DNA from: Alysiella sp. | Lineage (GTDB): Bacteria > Pseudomonadota > Gammaproteobacteria > Burkholderiales > Neisseriaceae | Length of the DNA: 64,000 bases | Assembly: GCF_030525755.1 (NCBI RefSeq) | Contig: NZ_JAUNEC010000001.1 | Span: 1 to 64,000 of the forward strand | Direction of reading: 5' to 3' | Shown here: positions 56,500-64,000 of the stretch, one piece after another | Numbering within the stretch: position 1 is the stretch's first letter | Layout: each line of letters begins with the position of its first letter | Made by a program: the position numbers and the translations under genes | Notes under the pieces: generated by a model | The model's input: only the letters and a program-made list of their open reading frames with translations | The model's database searches: none | What the model was told of the DNA's origin: nothing

Positions 56500-56859
56500 A
56501 TGACCCTAGAAGAAATCGTTGAGGCACTTGTGCGCGTTAAAGGTGTTTCTGCTGCTGCCATTGTGGATTACGGTAGTGGCATGATGTTGGCTTCCAAAAA
56601 TCTCAATCCTGATTTTGATTTGGAAATTGCGGCGGCAGGTAATGTTAGCGTGATGCGTAACAAAATTAAAGTCATGAATCATTTGGAATTGGGCGATACT
56701 TTGCACGACATTCAAGTCGATTTGCAAACGCAGTACCATTTTATTTGTCCATGTAGTCAAAAAGAAGGTATGTTCATTTATATGGTGGCAGACCGTCAAA
56801 CAGCCAATCTTTCCATTATCCGCCGTTCTTTATTCCATGCAGAAACATTGGTGGTATAA
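56500..56859 (+). CDS. Roadblock/LC7-like protein
   Basis: 119 residues that follow the roadblock/LC7 fold pattern: TLEEIVEALVRVKGVSAAAI, VDYGSGMMLASKNLNPDFDL, a central amphipathic helix (EIAAAGNVSVMRNKIKVMNH), GDTLHDIQVDLQTQYHFICP, and the final MFIYMVADRQTANLSIIRRS. Roadblock proteins (such as MglB) regulate small GTPases and polarity or motility. No GTPase gene is adjacent. The assignment is by pattern and should be checked by profile search. Followed by a strong non-DUS terminator. Confidence 0.65.
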   Translation: MTLEEIVEALVRVKGVSAAAIVDYGSGMMLASKNLNPDFDLEIAAAGNVSVMRNKIKVMNHLELGDTLHDIQVDLQTQYHFICPCSQKEGMFIYMVADRQTANLSIIRRSLFHAETLVV

Positions 56860-56921
56860 ATTGTCTTACTGATTTATTGTTTAGGCTGCCTGAAACAGTT
56901 TCAAGTTAAACACATATTGAT

Positions 56922-56951
56922 ACAGGACGGAATTTCCGTCCTGTTCTTTTT
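56922..56951 (+). terminator. Rho-independent terminator of the roadblock-like gene
   Basis: ACAGGACGG (56922-56930) pairs with CCGTCCTGT (56936-56944) around a five-base loop, followed by TCTTTTTA. Perfect stem, not DUS-based. Confidence 0.85.
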
Positions 56952-57073
56952 ATGGTTGCTCCAAATAAAAGGGTACAACGTTGTTTATGTGCTACTCATA
57001 TATGGCTCTTGTTGTTTTCTTGCCTGTATTCATTTGAGACAACAATATTTAAGTAGTAAGTTTGGGTTTGAGG

Positions 57074-58069
57074 TTACATAACAAACTCTTCCGTATCAAT
57101 TTCCGCTTGTGTTGCAGCAGGGTAACGTGCGCCATGTACGCTGGCTTGGTTAATCAATGAGCTTGCTTGCTGCAAAATCGCATCGTCTATTTTCAGGCAG
57201 CCTGCGGCAAAGTTTTCGGTCAAATGTTCTGGCGAAGTTGTGCCAGGAATGATGTGAATGTGTTTTCCTTGTGCCAAAACCCACGCCAAGCCAAGTTGGG
57301 CAGTGGTACAGCCTGCTTGTTCTGCCAGTTCGTGTAACTGGGGCAGCAATTGCTGATTTTTGGGGTAATTTTCGGCAGAAAAACGTGGCATGGGGCGGCG
57401 AATGTCGTTTTCGGGCAGTGTACTGGGATTGGTTAATTTGCCACCCAAAAAACCGCGTGCTACGGGGCTAAATGCCACAAATGCGGTTCCCAATTCAGCG
57501 CATGCTGCCAATGCAGCTAATTCAGGGTTGCGTGTCCATAAGGAATACTCGGTTTGCAGCGCGGCAATTGGGTGAACTGTGTGGGCGCGGCGCAAGGTTG
57601 CGGCGGAGACTTCTGACAAACCAATAGCGCGGATTTTGCCTTGTTCCACCAAACGCGACAGTGCACCTACGCTGTCTTCAATCGGTACATTTTTGTCCCA
57701 ACGGTGCAAGTAATACAGGTCAATCACATCAGTTTGCAAGCGTTGCAGCGATTCATCGGCTTGACGTAGCAGGGTTTCTGGGCGACCGTCAATCACGCGT
57801 TTACCGTTTACGCCAGCCATGCCGCATTTGCTGGCAAGAAAAATGTGTTGGCGATGATGTTTTAAGGCTTTGCCGAGTAAAGTCTCATTGTTGCCAAAGC
57901 CATAAAGTGTGGCGGTGTCAAAATGAGTGTAGCCCAACTCAATGGCACGAGCGAGCAGATTGAGTGCATGGTTTTCGCTGGGCGGCGTACCGTAAGCATG
58001 ACTTAAATTCATGCAGCCCAGCCCAACGGGATAGACTTGGGTATGAGAAAGGGTGCGTGTGCGGTTCAT
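57074..58069 (-). CDS. Aldo/keto reductase
   Basis: 331-residue NADPH-dependent oxidoreductase barrel. VGLGCMNLSHAYGTPP begins the fold, HFDTATLYGFGNNETLLGKA contains the catalytic Asp and Tyr, FLASKCGM the Lys and YLHRWDKNVPIED the His. AIGLSEVSAATLRRAHTVHP and VLAQGKHIHIIPGTTSPEHL are the cofactor-end motifs. Substrate unknown. Ribosome-binding site AAGGAACAAAT. First-downstream member of a minus-strand run with the HAD phosphatase and nadE; the spacing of about 50 bases allows one transcript. Confidence 0.92.
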   Translation of the reverse strand: MNRTRTLSHTQVYPVGLGCMNLSHAYGTPPSENHALNLLARAIELGYTHFDTATLYGFGNNETLLGKALKHHRQHIFLASKCGMAGVNGKRVIDGRPETLLRQADESLQRLQTDVIDLYYLHRWDKNVPIEDSVGALSRLVEQGKIRAIGLSEVSAATLRRAHTVHPIAALQTEYSLWTRNPELAALAACAELGTAFVAFSPVARGFLGGKLTNPSTLPENDIRRPMPRFSAENYPKNQQLLPQLHELAEQAGCTTAQLGLAWVLAQGKHIHIIPGTTSPEHLTENFAAGCLKIDDAILQQASSLINQASVHGARYPAATQAEIDTEEFVM

Positions 58070-58121
58070 ATTTGTTCCTTAAATTGAGTGTGATGGGCTG
58101 CCTGAAAAGCAGTAAATTGGC

Positions 58122-58910
58122 TTAAATGATGCTATTTTCGCTTAAAAAACGGTAAATACCATCTTCTTCGGCGGCTGGGCAAATGTGTTGTGCAATGGCT
58201 TTCAATGCTGCTTCGCCGTTTGACATTGCCACACCACAGCCTACGCTGGCAATCATCTCCATGTCGTTTAAACCATCGCCAAATGCCATGGTATCGTGCA
58301 TGGTCAAATTCAAAGTATCCAAAACTGCTTGAATGCCGCGTGCTTTGGAGGCTTCATCAGGCAAGATATCTACGCCAAATTCATGCCAACGTACGGTTTT
58401 CATGTCTTCAGGCAGCATGGTGGCGATTTCGGCATCTTTGCTTTCAGGATAAAACGCCAAGATTTGAAACACATTTTCAGGCAGCTTGGAACCACAAGTT
58501 TGTGCCGAAGTAATACCGACTGATGCGACAGCTGCTTCTAAATACGGATTGGATAATGGCGTAAAAATACCTTGTTCTGATACAAAAGCATGGGCGATTG
58601 CTTTGTGATGCAGTTGTTGGGCGATGTGTTGAACAGCGTGGTGCGTCATTGGGAAACCAATTAAGGGCGTGCCATTGTGTTGCGTGTATTGACCGTTAAT
58701 GGACACCACCGTTTTGATTAAACCTTGGTCAATTAAAACACGAATGGGAGTAGGTAGGGCAGCAAGGGTGCGACCTGTGGCAATCGCTGTGATGATGCCT
58801 TTCTGGTTTAACCGATTTAAAGCTGCAATCGCCGATTCAGGAATGCGTTTTTCAGACGGAATATACAGCGTATGGTCAATGTCAAAAAAAATGATTTTGG
58901 GTTGGAACAT
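58122..58910 (-). CDS. HAD-superfamily phosphatase, Cof type
   Basis: 262 residues. Motif I IIFFDIDHTLYIPSEKRIPE (the nucleophile Asp is the first D of DID), motif II AIATGRTLAALPTPIRVLID, a type II cap, and motif IV MAFGDGLNDMEMIASVGCGV near residue 215. The Cof/YbjI-like group dephosphorylates sugar phosphates, flavin mononucleotide and similar small molecules; the substrate is open. Ribosome-binding site AAGGAAAACCG. Two DUS-derived segments (MLPEDM, KLPENV) appear in the middle. Confidence 0.9.
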   Translation of the reverse strand: MFQPKIIFFDIDHTLYIPSEKRIPESAIAALNRLNQKGIITAIATGRTLAALPTPIRVLIDQGLIKTVVSINGQYTQHNGTPLIGFPMTHHAVQHIAQQLHHKAIAHAFVSEQGIFTPLSNPYLEAAVASVGITSAQTCGSKLPENVFQILAFYPESKDAEIATMLPEDMKTVRWHEFGVDILPDEASKARGIQAVLDTLNLTMHDTMAFGDGLNDMEMIASVGCGVAMSNGEAALKAIAQHICPAAEEDGIYRFLSENSII

Positions 58911-58954
58911 CGGTTTTCCTTAATATTAAGGCTGCCTGAAAACAGCAACAGCCA

Positions 58955-59755
58955 TCACAGAAGTGCCGTTGGAATGTTGCACACAGGAATGGGTTGAATT
59001 TTGTGTTGCGTGGCGCGATTTAAGCGCACAAAAATGTCAAATACCTCTTGTTGCCTGCCTGAAAACGCATCGCGTGTTGCACCTGCTACATATTGTGCCA
59101 TTGCCCATTCCAATTCAGGATAACTTGCTCCCATTTGCTGTTCATCGGTGCGCTCGCTGTCCCATAAACCATCGGTTGGTACGGCTGTCTGAATGTCGGT
59201 GCGCACATTCAAATACTTTGCCAATTCATACACTTGGCTTTTAAGTAAGTCGGCAATTGGGCTAACGTCCACGCCACCATCGCCGTATTTGGTAAAAAAA
59301 CCCACACCAAAATCTTCAATCTTATTGCCTGTACCTGCTACCAATAAGCCATTGATTTGACCGTAATAATACAAAGTTGCCATACGCAAACGCGAACGTG
59401 TGTTTGCCATTGCCAAATCATGATTGTCCGCTTTCAGGCAGCCTGAAACGCTTGCAATACCACGTTCAAATTGCTCAAAGGTTGGTGTCAAATCCACATT
59501 TAAAGTTTGCACATTGGCAAATTGCGCTGCCAAATCCGCCATATGTGCCTGCCCACGCATTAACTGGTCGGCTTGTTGCCGAATGGGCATGGTTAAACAT
59601 AATACATTTAACCCTGTTCGTGCGCACAATGCCGACACCACAGCCGAATCAATGCCCCCAGAAATGCCCACCACATAACCTTGCGCTTTTGCTTGTTCAG
59701 CGTAATCACGCAACCAACGCACAATATGCGCCACAACCGCATCACATTGCATCAT
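58955..59755 (-). CDS. nadE: NAD synthetase
   Basis: Amidates deamido-NAD to NAD, the step after NadD (21181). The ATP-pyrophosphatase P-loop VVGISGGIDSAVVSALC is at about residues 27-43. TRSRLRMATLYYYGQINGLL, VAGTGNKIEDFGVGFFTKYG and VSPIADLLKSQVYELAKYL are characteristic of NadE. 266 residues, ammonia-dependent type because no glutaminase domain is present. Two tandem ATGs at the start. A MITE-like repeat lies immediately upstream (59782). Confidence 0.95.
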   Translation of the reverse strand: MMQCDAVVAHIVRWLRDYAEQAKAQGYVVGISGGIDSAVVSALCARTGLNVLCLTMPIRQQADQLMRGQAHMADLAAQFANVQTLNVDLTPTFEQFERGIASVSGCLKADNHDLAMANTRSRLRMATLYYYGQINGLLVAGTGNKIEDFGVGFFTKYGDGGVDVSPIADLLKSQVYELAKYLNVRTDIQTAVPTDGLWDSERTDEQQMGASYPELEWAMAQYVAGATRDAFSGRQQEVFDIFVRLNRATQHKIQPIPVCNIPTALL

Positions 59756-59781
59756 GTGTTCCCATTTGAAAAATAAAAACC

Positions 59782-59887
59782 ATTATAGTCGCAGAATTGA
59801 AAAAGCACTACGTCGTTGTCAACGCCCTGATGACTTGTACTGTACACGGTTCTCGTTGTCGCATTATATTGTTTACGACTATATAAA
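59782..59887. mobile_element. MITE-like repeat, family B, copy 4
   Basis: ATTATAGTCGCAGAATTGAA at the left opposes the complement of TTATATAGTCGTAAACAATA at the right; the left end continues AAAGCACTACGTCGTTGTC. About 106 bases, non-coding, starting 27 bases before the nadE start codon, so it may carry the nadE promoter. Confidence 0.6.
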
Positions 59888-59938
59888 TGATGACCATGAT
59901 GTAGGCAGCTTTGTCGTGTTTGATGTGTAAAATAAGTA

Positions 59939-59954
59939 AATAATATGTATTATT
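59939..59954. promoter_or_regulatory. Possible Fur box upstream of the haemoglobin receptor gene
   Basis: AATAATA-TG-TATTATT is a perfect 7-2-7 palindrome in very AT-rich DNA 127 bases before the receptor start. It resembles the AT-rich Fur consensus, and haem receptor genes of this family are Fur-controlled. In such AT-rich sequence the match could be chance. Confidence 0.4.
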
Positions 59955-60080
59955 ATTGACGTTAATTTGAAATTGATTTACATTTATTTGGTTATTTTAA
60001 CGGCAATATGGCTTGAACAAAGGCTGCCTGAAAATGGCACACGATTTTCAAATTGGCAAAAATAAACATAAGGATATGCC

Positions 60081-62681
60081 ATGCAAACACACATCAAAAA
60101 ACCATTTAGATTAAGTACCATAGCATTCAGTATTATGCTCACACTCTCTGCTGGTGGGGGTAATGCCCATGCTGCTGATGCTGTGGAAGCCAACGGTGAG
60201 CCACAAACAGCAGTTCAAGAATTGAAAACCATCAATGTAAAAGGCAATCGCAACCGCACATCGCCGACAGTAGAACGCAAAAACCGCGAAGCCATTAACC
60301 GTGAAATGATACGCGACACACGGGACTTGGTGCGTTATTCGGCAGATGTAGGCGTAGCCGAAAATGGACGGCGTATGAAAGGTTTTGCCATGCGTGGTGT
60401 AGAAGACAACCGCGTGGGCATCAGTATTGACGGTGTGTCTTTGCCCACATCTGAAGAAAACAGTCTGTTTGCACGATATGGCAATTTCAATAACTCCCGT
60501 TTAAGCATAGATACCGAACTGGTTAAAAGCATAGAAATTACCAAAGGTTCAGATTCCTTTAATTCAGGCAGCGGTGCCTTGGGTGGCAATGTGAATTACC
60601 GTACTCTTGATGCCAATGACATTTTACTGCCAGACCGCAATTTAGGTGGCATGATTAAAAGTGGCTACGCCACCAAAAACCGAGAATGGGTCAATACTTT
60701 TGGCGTGGGTTTCCAAAACGATACATTTGATGCGGCGTTGTTGTATTCGTATCGTCATGGACATGAAATGAAAAGTCGGGGAGGGGATATTACGCCTTAT
60801 TGGGGTAATCGATACGATACGCAAGCACAACGCAATGCCAATGCTTTGTTGAGTAAACGCCGTATCTATCCTGATCCAATGGATACAAAATCCAAGAGTT
60901 ATTTGGCTAAATTGGGCTGGAATATTACGCCTGAACATCGCGTTAGTTTAAATGTCAATGGGCAAGCTGGCAGTAATTATGTCTATGAATATTCTTATGC
61001 CTCTCCCCGAACAGAAGGTAAATATTGGCGTGAGGGAAATGACAAACAAAACCGTGTGAATACCAATTTGGCTTATGAATTTATGCCTGAAAACGGTTTT
61101 TTAAATAAAGTGAAAGTTGAATTTGATCACCAAAAAACCAAAAATACCGCTCTAACTTATTCGGGAGAATGGGAGTATGATAGCACGATAAGTGCATATG
61201 TTTTAGGTAAGAAAAGCACTTCACGTTATGCGACCATTACCTTTTATGATAGGCTCAATATCAATACTTTGAAGAAATGGTCTATTGGCGTGGAAAGTAA
61301 TCCGTTTTCCTTTTTAGGTGGAGAACATTCGACATCATTAAAAGTTTATACCAGCAAAAATCTTTTTGAGAACAAAAATAAAGATAGTATCTTAAATTTA
61401 GATGGCACCTTGTCTCGTTGGATAGGTGCTGGACAGCCTAATCCAGATATTTATACTATTCAGTATCCGATGCAAACCAAAACGTATGGCATCAATTTTC
61501 TGAATAAAACTACTTGGAATGACACTTTTTCTAGTGTATTTGGTCTAGGCTATGATTTGACAAAAGTTCAAGCATTAGAAACGGACATGAAATGTGGAGC
61601 TTGGAGTAGTCTTGGTAAGCTGTGTCTAGGTAAGCCAGAAGGGACAACTTTCAAAAATTGGAATGGTATTTTGGGTTTGAATGCCAAGCTCAATGATACT
61701 TGGAAATTGGGTTCGTATGTGAGCAGTGGTTATCGTGTACCCAATGCTTCTGAATTGTATTTCTCTTTTGATAGTGGTTTTGGGGCTTGGAATGCCAATC
61801 CCAATTTAAAATCTGAACGCAGTATCAATTACGGCTTCAATTTGCAGGGTAAAGGACAATTAGGCGATTTGGATTTGAATTTATACCATACTCGCTATCG
61901 CAATTTTTTGCATGAGCAAGAAAGTCATAATATATTTCATCATGAATATTGTTTAAGAGACCCAGCATATTGTGATCTTCATCATATTTCAGCAAAAGAT
62001 TGGAGACCTGCCCAGCAAATGATTAATTCGGATAAGGCAAAAGTATGGGGTTTGGAATTTGCCAGTCGTTTGAATTTGTCCGCGTTACATCAAAAGTTAG
62101 ATGGGTGGAAATTATCGTTTAATATGGGTTACAGCAAAGGCACAATACAAGGTAAAGATGCACCTAAATTAAGCATGTTATCCATTCAGCCTTTAAAAGC
62201 AGTATTTGGTTTAGATTATGAAGCACCGAATGGCACATGGGGTATTTTTAATCGCATCAGTTTTATGGCAGCCAAAAAAGCTAAAGATGCACAATATGCA
62301 GGTGGCACAAAAGATAAGCCAAATGGTAAGTGTCTGGTTGAAGGTTGGACATCAACACCACATCCTATATATTGGTGGGTGTCCACTTATACAAAAGGAT
62401 GTAACCTGAAAGAACAAGAAGCAGTAGCAAAAGACTACCCATATTTAAACAAAAAATCTTGGGTTTATGATGTATTTGGTTACTATCGTCCAAACAAGAA
62501 TTTAACTTTGCGTGCAGGTATTTATAATGTATTCAATGTTAAATACCATACATGGGATACCTTACGCGGTATCAATACTGTTGCATCAACCACAAACATG
62601 GTAGACAACCAGTTACAAGGCTTGGAACGTTATTACGCCCCGCCGCGCAACTACGCCCTTTCATTAGAATGGAAATTCTGA
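60081..62681 (+). CDS. hmbR: TonB-dependent haemoglobin receptor, HmbR-like
   Basis: Outer-membrane receptor that takes haem from haemoglobin using TonB energy. Signal peptide ends AHA near residue 31. A TonB box-like ELKTINVKG and a plug domain follow (DVGVAENGRRMKGFAMRGVE, SIDGVSLPTSEENSLFARYG, GSDSFNSGSGALGGNVNYRT), closely matching meningococcal HmbR. A 22-strand barrel ends in the outer-membrane signature NYALSLEWKF. C-terminal LRAGIYNVFNVKYHTWDTLR is also HmbR-like. 866 residues, longer than meningococcal HmbR because of extracellular-loop insertions, including cysteine-bearing loops. Ribosome-binding site AAGGATATGCC. A possible Fur box lies upstream. Confidence 0.9.
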   Translation: MQTHIKKPFRLSTIAFSIMLTLSAGGGNAHAADAVEANGEPQTAVQELKTINVKGNRNRTSPTVERKNREAINREMIRDTRDLVRYSADVGVAENGRRMKGFAMRGVEDNRVGISIDGVSLPTSEENSLFARYGNFNNSRLSIDTELVKSIEITKGSDSFNSGSGALGGNVNYRTLDANDILLPDRNLGGMIKSGYATKNREWVNTFGVGFQNDTFDAALLYSYRHGHEMKSRGGDITPYWGNRYDTQAQRNANALLSKRRIYPDPMDTKSKSYLAKLGWNITPEHRVSLNVNGQAGSNYVYEYSYASPRTEGKYWREGNDKQNRVNTNLAYEFMPENGFLNKVKVEFDHQKTKNTALTYSGEWEYDSTISAYVLGKKSTSRYATITFYDRLNINTLKKWSIGVESNPFSFLGGEHSTSLKVYTSKNLFENKNKDSILNLDGTLSRWIGAGQPNPDIYTIQYPMQTKTYGINFLNKTTWNDTFSSVFGLGYDLTKVQALETDMKCGAWSSLGKLCLGKPEGTTFKNWNGILGLNAKLNDTWKLGSYVSSGYRVPNASELYFSFDSGFGAWNANPNLKSERSINYGFNLQGKGQLGDLDLNLYHTRYRNFLHEQESHNIFHHEYCLRDPAYCDLHHISAKDWRPAQQMINSDKAKVWGLEFASRLNLSALHQKLDGWKLSFNMGYSKGTIQGKDAPKLSMLSIQPLKAVFGLDYEAPNGTWGIFNRISFMAAKKAKDAQYAGGTKDKPNGKCLVEGWTSTPHPIYWWVSTYTKGCNLKEQEAVAKDYPYLNKKSWVYDVFGYYRPNKNLTLRAGIYNVFNVKYHTWDTLRGINTVASTTNMVDNQLQGLERYYAPPRNYALSLEWKF

Positions 62682-62740
62682 TGTTTCGGGCTGCCTGAAA
62701 CAGCAAATACGGCGTGTGGTAATTCATAAGCCCATTATTA

Positions 62741-62785
62741 AATAAAGCTGCCTGAAAACACCCCATGTTTTCAGGCAGCTTTATT
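62741..62785 (+). terminator. Inverted DUS pair behind the haemoglobin receptor gene
   Basis: AATAAAGCTGCCTGAAAAC (62741-62759) is perfectly complementary to GTTTTCAGGCAGCTTTATT (62767-62785), a 19-base stem. Confidence 0.75.
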
Positions 62786-62866
62786 TGTGATGTGCGTTCG
62801 GGATAAGAAATCATCACCATCTGTTTTGATAAAAACTTTGTTATAGGGTGAGGCTTGTACCCGCCG

Positions 62867-62940
62867 ATTATGGTAGCAGAACTGAAAAAGCACTACGGCG
62901 TTTATGTACAGTCAGTTCATTTAAAAACAGGACAATTGTA
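62867..62940. mobile_element. MITE-like repeat, family B, copy 5 (one end only)
   Basis: ATTATGGTAGCAGAACTGAA followed by AAAGCACTACGGCG matches the left end of the family B copies. The right end is missing or too diverged, so this is a fragment. It fills the gap between the receptor and the ABC exporter genes. Confidence 0.5.
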
Positions 62941-62983
62941 GGGGGCATAGTGCGCACCCTACATTTTTCAGGCTGCCTGAAAG

Positions 62984-64000
62984 TCAACTCTCCACATTTT
63001 CAGGCAAAAATCCGCCACTCTGATGCGCCCACAATTTCGCGTACAAACCGCCTTTTGCCAACAATTCCGCGTGGCTGCCTTCTTCCACGATTTTGCCTTT
63101 GTCCAGCACAATCAATCTGTCCATTGCCGCGATGGTGGACAATCGGTGGGCAATCGCAATCACCGTTTTGCCGTCCATCATCTTGTCCAAACTTTGCTGA
63201 ATGGCGGCTTCCACTTCGCTGTCCAATGCGCTGGTGGCTTCGTCCAACAGCAAAATGGGCGCGTCTTTCAACATCACACGCGCAATGGCAATGCGTTGGC
63301 GTTGTCCGCCCGACAATTTCACGCCGCGTTCGCCAACGTGTGCGTCATAGCCTGTTCTGCCTTTTGCGTCCGACAGTTGCGGAATGAAATCTGCCGCTTC
63401 CGCTTTTTGGGCTGCCTGAAACATTTCTTCGTCCGTTGCATTGGGGCGACCGTAAACAATATTGTCGCGCACCGAACGGTGCAACAAACTCGTGTCTTGC
63501 GTAACCAAACCGATTTGGGCGCGTAAACTTTCCTGCGTGATGTCGTTGATGTTTTGACCGTCAATGTGGATTGCGCCACTTTGCGGCTCGTAAAAACGCA
63601 ACAGCAAATTCACAATCGTGGATTTGCCCGCGCCACTTCGCCCAATCAAGCCGACTTTTTCGCCCGCCTTAATGTTTAAATTGAAACCATTGAGCAAAGG
63701 CTTACCGCTTTCGTATGAAAAATCAACGTGTTCAAAACGGATTTCGCCACGTTCCACTTTCAAAGGCAGGGCGGCGGGTTTGTCCAAAATGGTGTGCGGT
63801 TTGGATAAAGTCGTCATGCCGTCTGTTACCGTGCCGATGTTTTCAAATAGCCCTGCGAAACTCCACATGATGTATTGCGACATGCTGTTTACGCGCAATG
63901 CCATGGCGGTGGCTACGGCAACTGCGCCTACGCTGACTTGTCCATTTAACCAAAGTATGATGCCTAATGCGGTTGAGGATAGTGTAAGTAAAACATTGAT
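62984..64000 (-). CDS. ABC exporter, fused permease and ATPase (3' part)
   Basis: The minus strand is open from the window edge (64000) to the stop at 62984, so 339 codons of the C-terminal portion are visible. The first ~65 residues finish the membrane domain (TALGIILWLNGQVSVGAVAV). The ATPase domain has Walker A GLIGRSGAGKSTIVNLLLRF, signature LSGGQRQRIAIARVML, Walker B ILLLDEATSALD and H-loop IAIAHRLSTIAAMDR. It is a multidrug/lipid exporter of the MsbA-like half-transporter class (homo- or heterodimer). Substrate unknown. The last residues LPENVES come from a DUS. Confidence 0.88.
   Translation of the reverse strand: MNVLLTLSSTALGIILWLNGQVSVGAVAVATAMALRVNSMSQYIMWSFAGLFENIGTVTDGMTTLSKPHTILDKPAALPLKVERGEIRFEHVDFSYESGKPLLNGFNLNIKAGEKVGLIGRSGAGKSTIVNLLLRFYEPQSGAIHIDGQNINDITQESLRAQIGLVTQDTSLLHRSVRDNIVYGRPNATDEEMFQAAQKAEAADFIPQLSDAKGRTGYDAHVGERGVKLSGGQRQRIAIARVMLKDAPILLLDEATSALDSEVEAAIQQSLDKMMDGKTVIAIAHRLSTIAAMDRLIVLDKGKIVEEGSHAELLAKGGLYAKLWAHQSGGFLPENVES

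Noticed and set aside
62848..63526. Plus-strand frames of 179 and 167 codons opposite the ABC exporter.
   Set aside because: The exporter motifs on the minus strand are unmistakable; the plus frames begin inside a repeat fragment.

Overview
The window is chromosomal DNA from a member of the Neisseriaceae. The strongest clue is a 12-base word, AGGCTGCCTGAA, and its complement. It is scattered through the window both between and inside genes. This matches the DNA uptake sequence (DUS) dialect described for Simonsiella, and differs from the Neisseria form (GCCGTCTGAA core). Gene content and order (edd/zwf/pgl/glk/hexR/pgi, rpmH-rnpA-yidD-yidC next to dnaA-dnaN, an incomplete regulatory PTS, an HmbR-type receptor) also fit Neisseriaceae. 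A Simonsiella/Alysiella/Conchiformibius-like host is likely; this is an inference from the repeats, not an identification.

Layout: 1-397 is the start of a trimeric autotransporter adhesin. 1113-9892 is the Entner-Doudoroff/upper glucose block: edd divergent from zwf-pgl-glk-nudE-hexR, then pgi, with two candidate HexR operators placed symmetrically between edd and zwf. 9977-12306 holds an amino-acid-binding lipoprotein, a candidate small RNA and a decayed membrane phosphatase/endonuclease gene. 12401-18084 is the replication origin region (yidC, yidD, rnpA, rpmH, two perfect DnaA boxes, dnaA, dnaN). 18301-25492 carries a TerC/CBS membrane protein, a histidine phosphatase, a second candidate small RNA with two UUUCUCCU motifs, nadD, a TetR regulator, a K+/H+ antiporter and a methyltransferase. 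25520-29893 is ptsI-ptsH and a mannose-type EIIA, with two RlaP/COG3541 nucleotidyltransferases between them. 29901-38288 contains rsmI, radC, a SIMPL-domain protein, an aromatic aminotransferase, the lipoprotein-release transporter (lolC-lolD), an RDD protein, tyrA and a TlpA-like protein.

38654-41621 is a compact three-gene signalling unit: a membrane CheA-like kinase with HPt and ATPase domains but no CheW-binding domain, a single-domain CheY-like receiver, and a CheX-type phosphatase. No receptors or flagellar genes are nearby. 41693-50003 has asd, leuS, small secreted/hypothetical genes, initiator tRNA-Met, a DUF3579-GNAT fusion and thiC with a TPP riboswitch. 50418-64000 has an MFS exporter, a carboxy-terminal protease, an SPOR protein with dsbA, uppP, a roadblock-like protein, an aldo/keto reductase, a HAD phosphatase, nadE, an HmbR-type haemoglobin receptor behind a possible Fur box, and the 3' part of an ABC exporter.

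Non-coding structure is rich. Inverted DUS pairs sit behind most transcription units as presumed terminators. DUS copies supply the last residues and the stop codon of at least five genes. Two MITE-like repeat families (two and five copies) and one further inverted-repeat element occupy intergenic gaps. The two candidate small RNAs, the CheA/CheY/CheX unit and the tandem RlaP pair are the items most worth follow-up.
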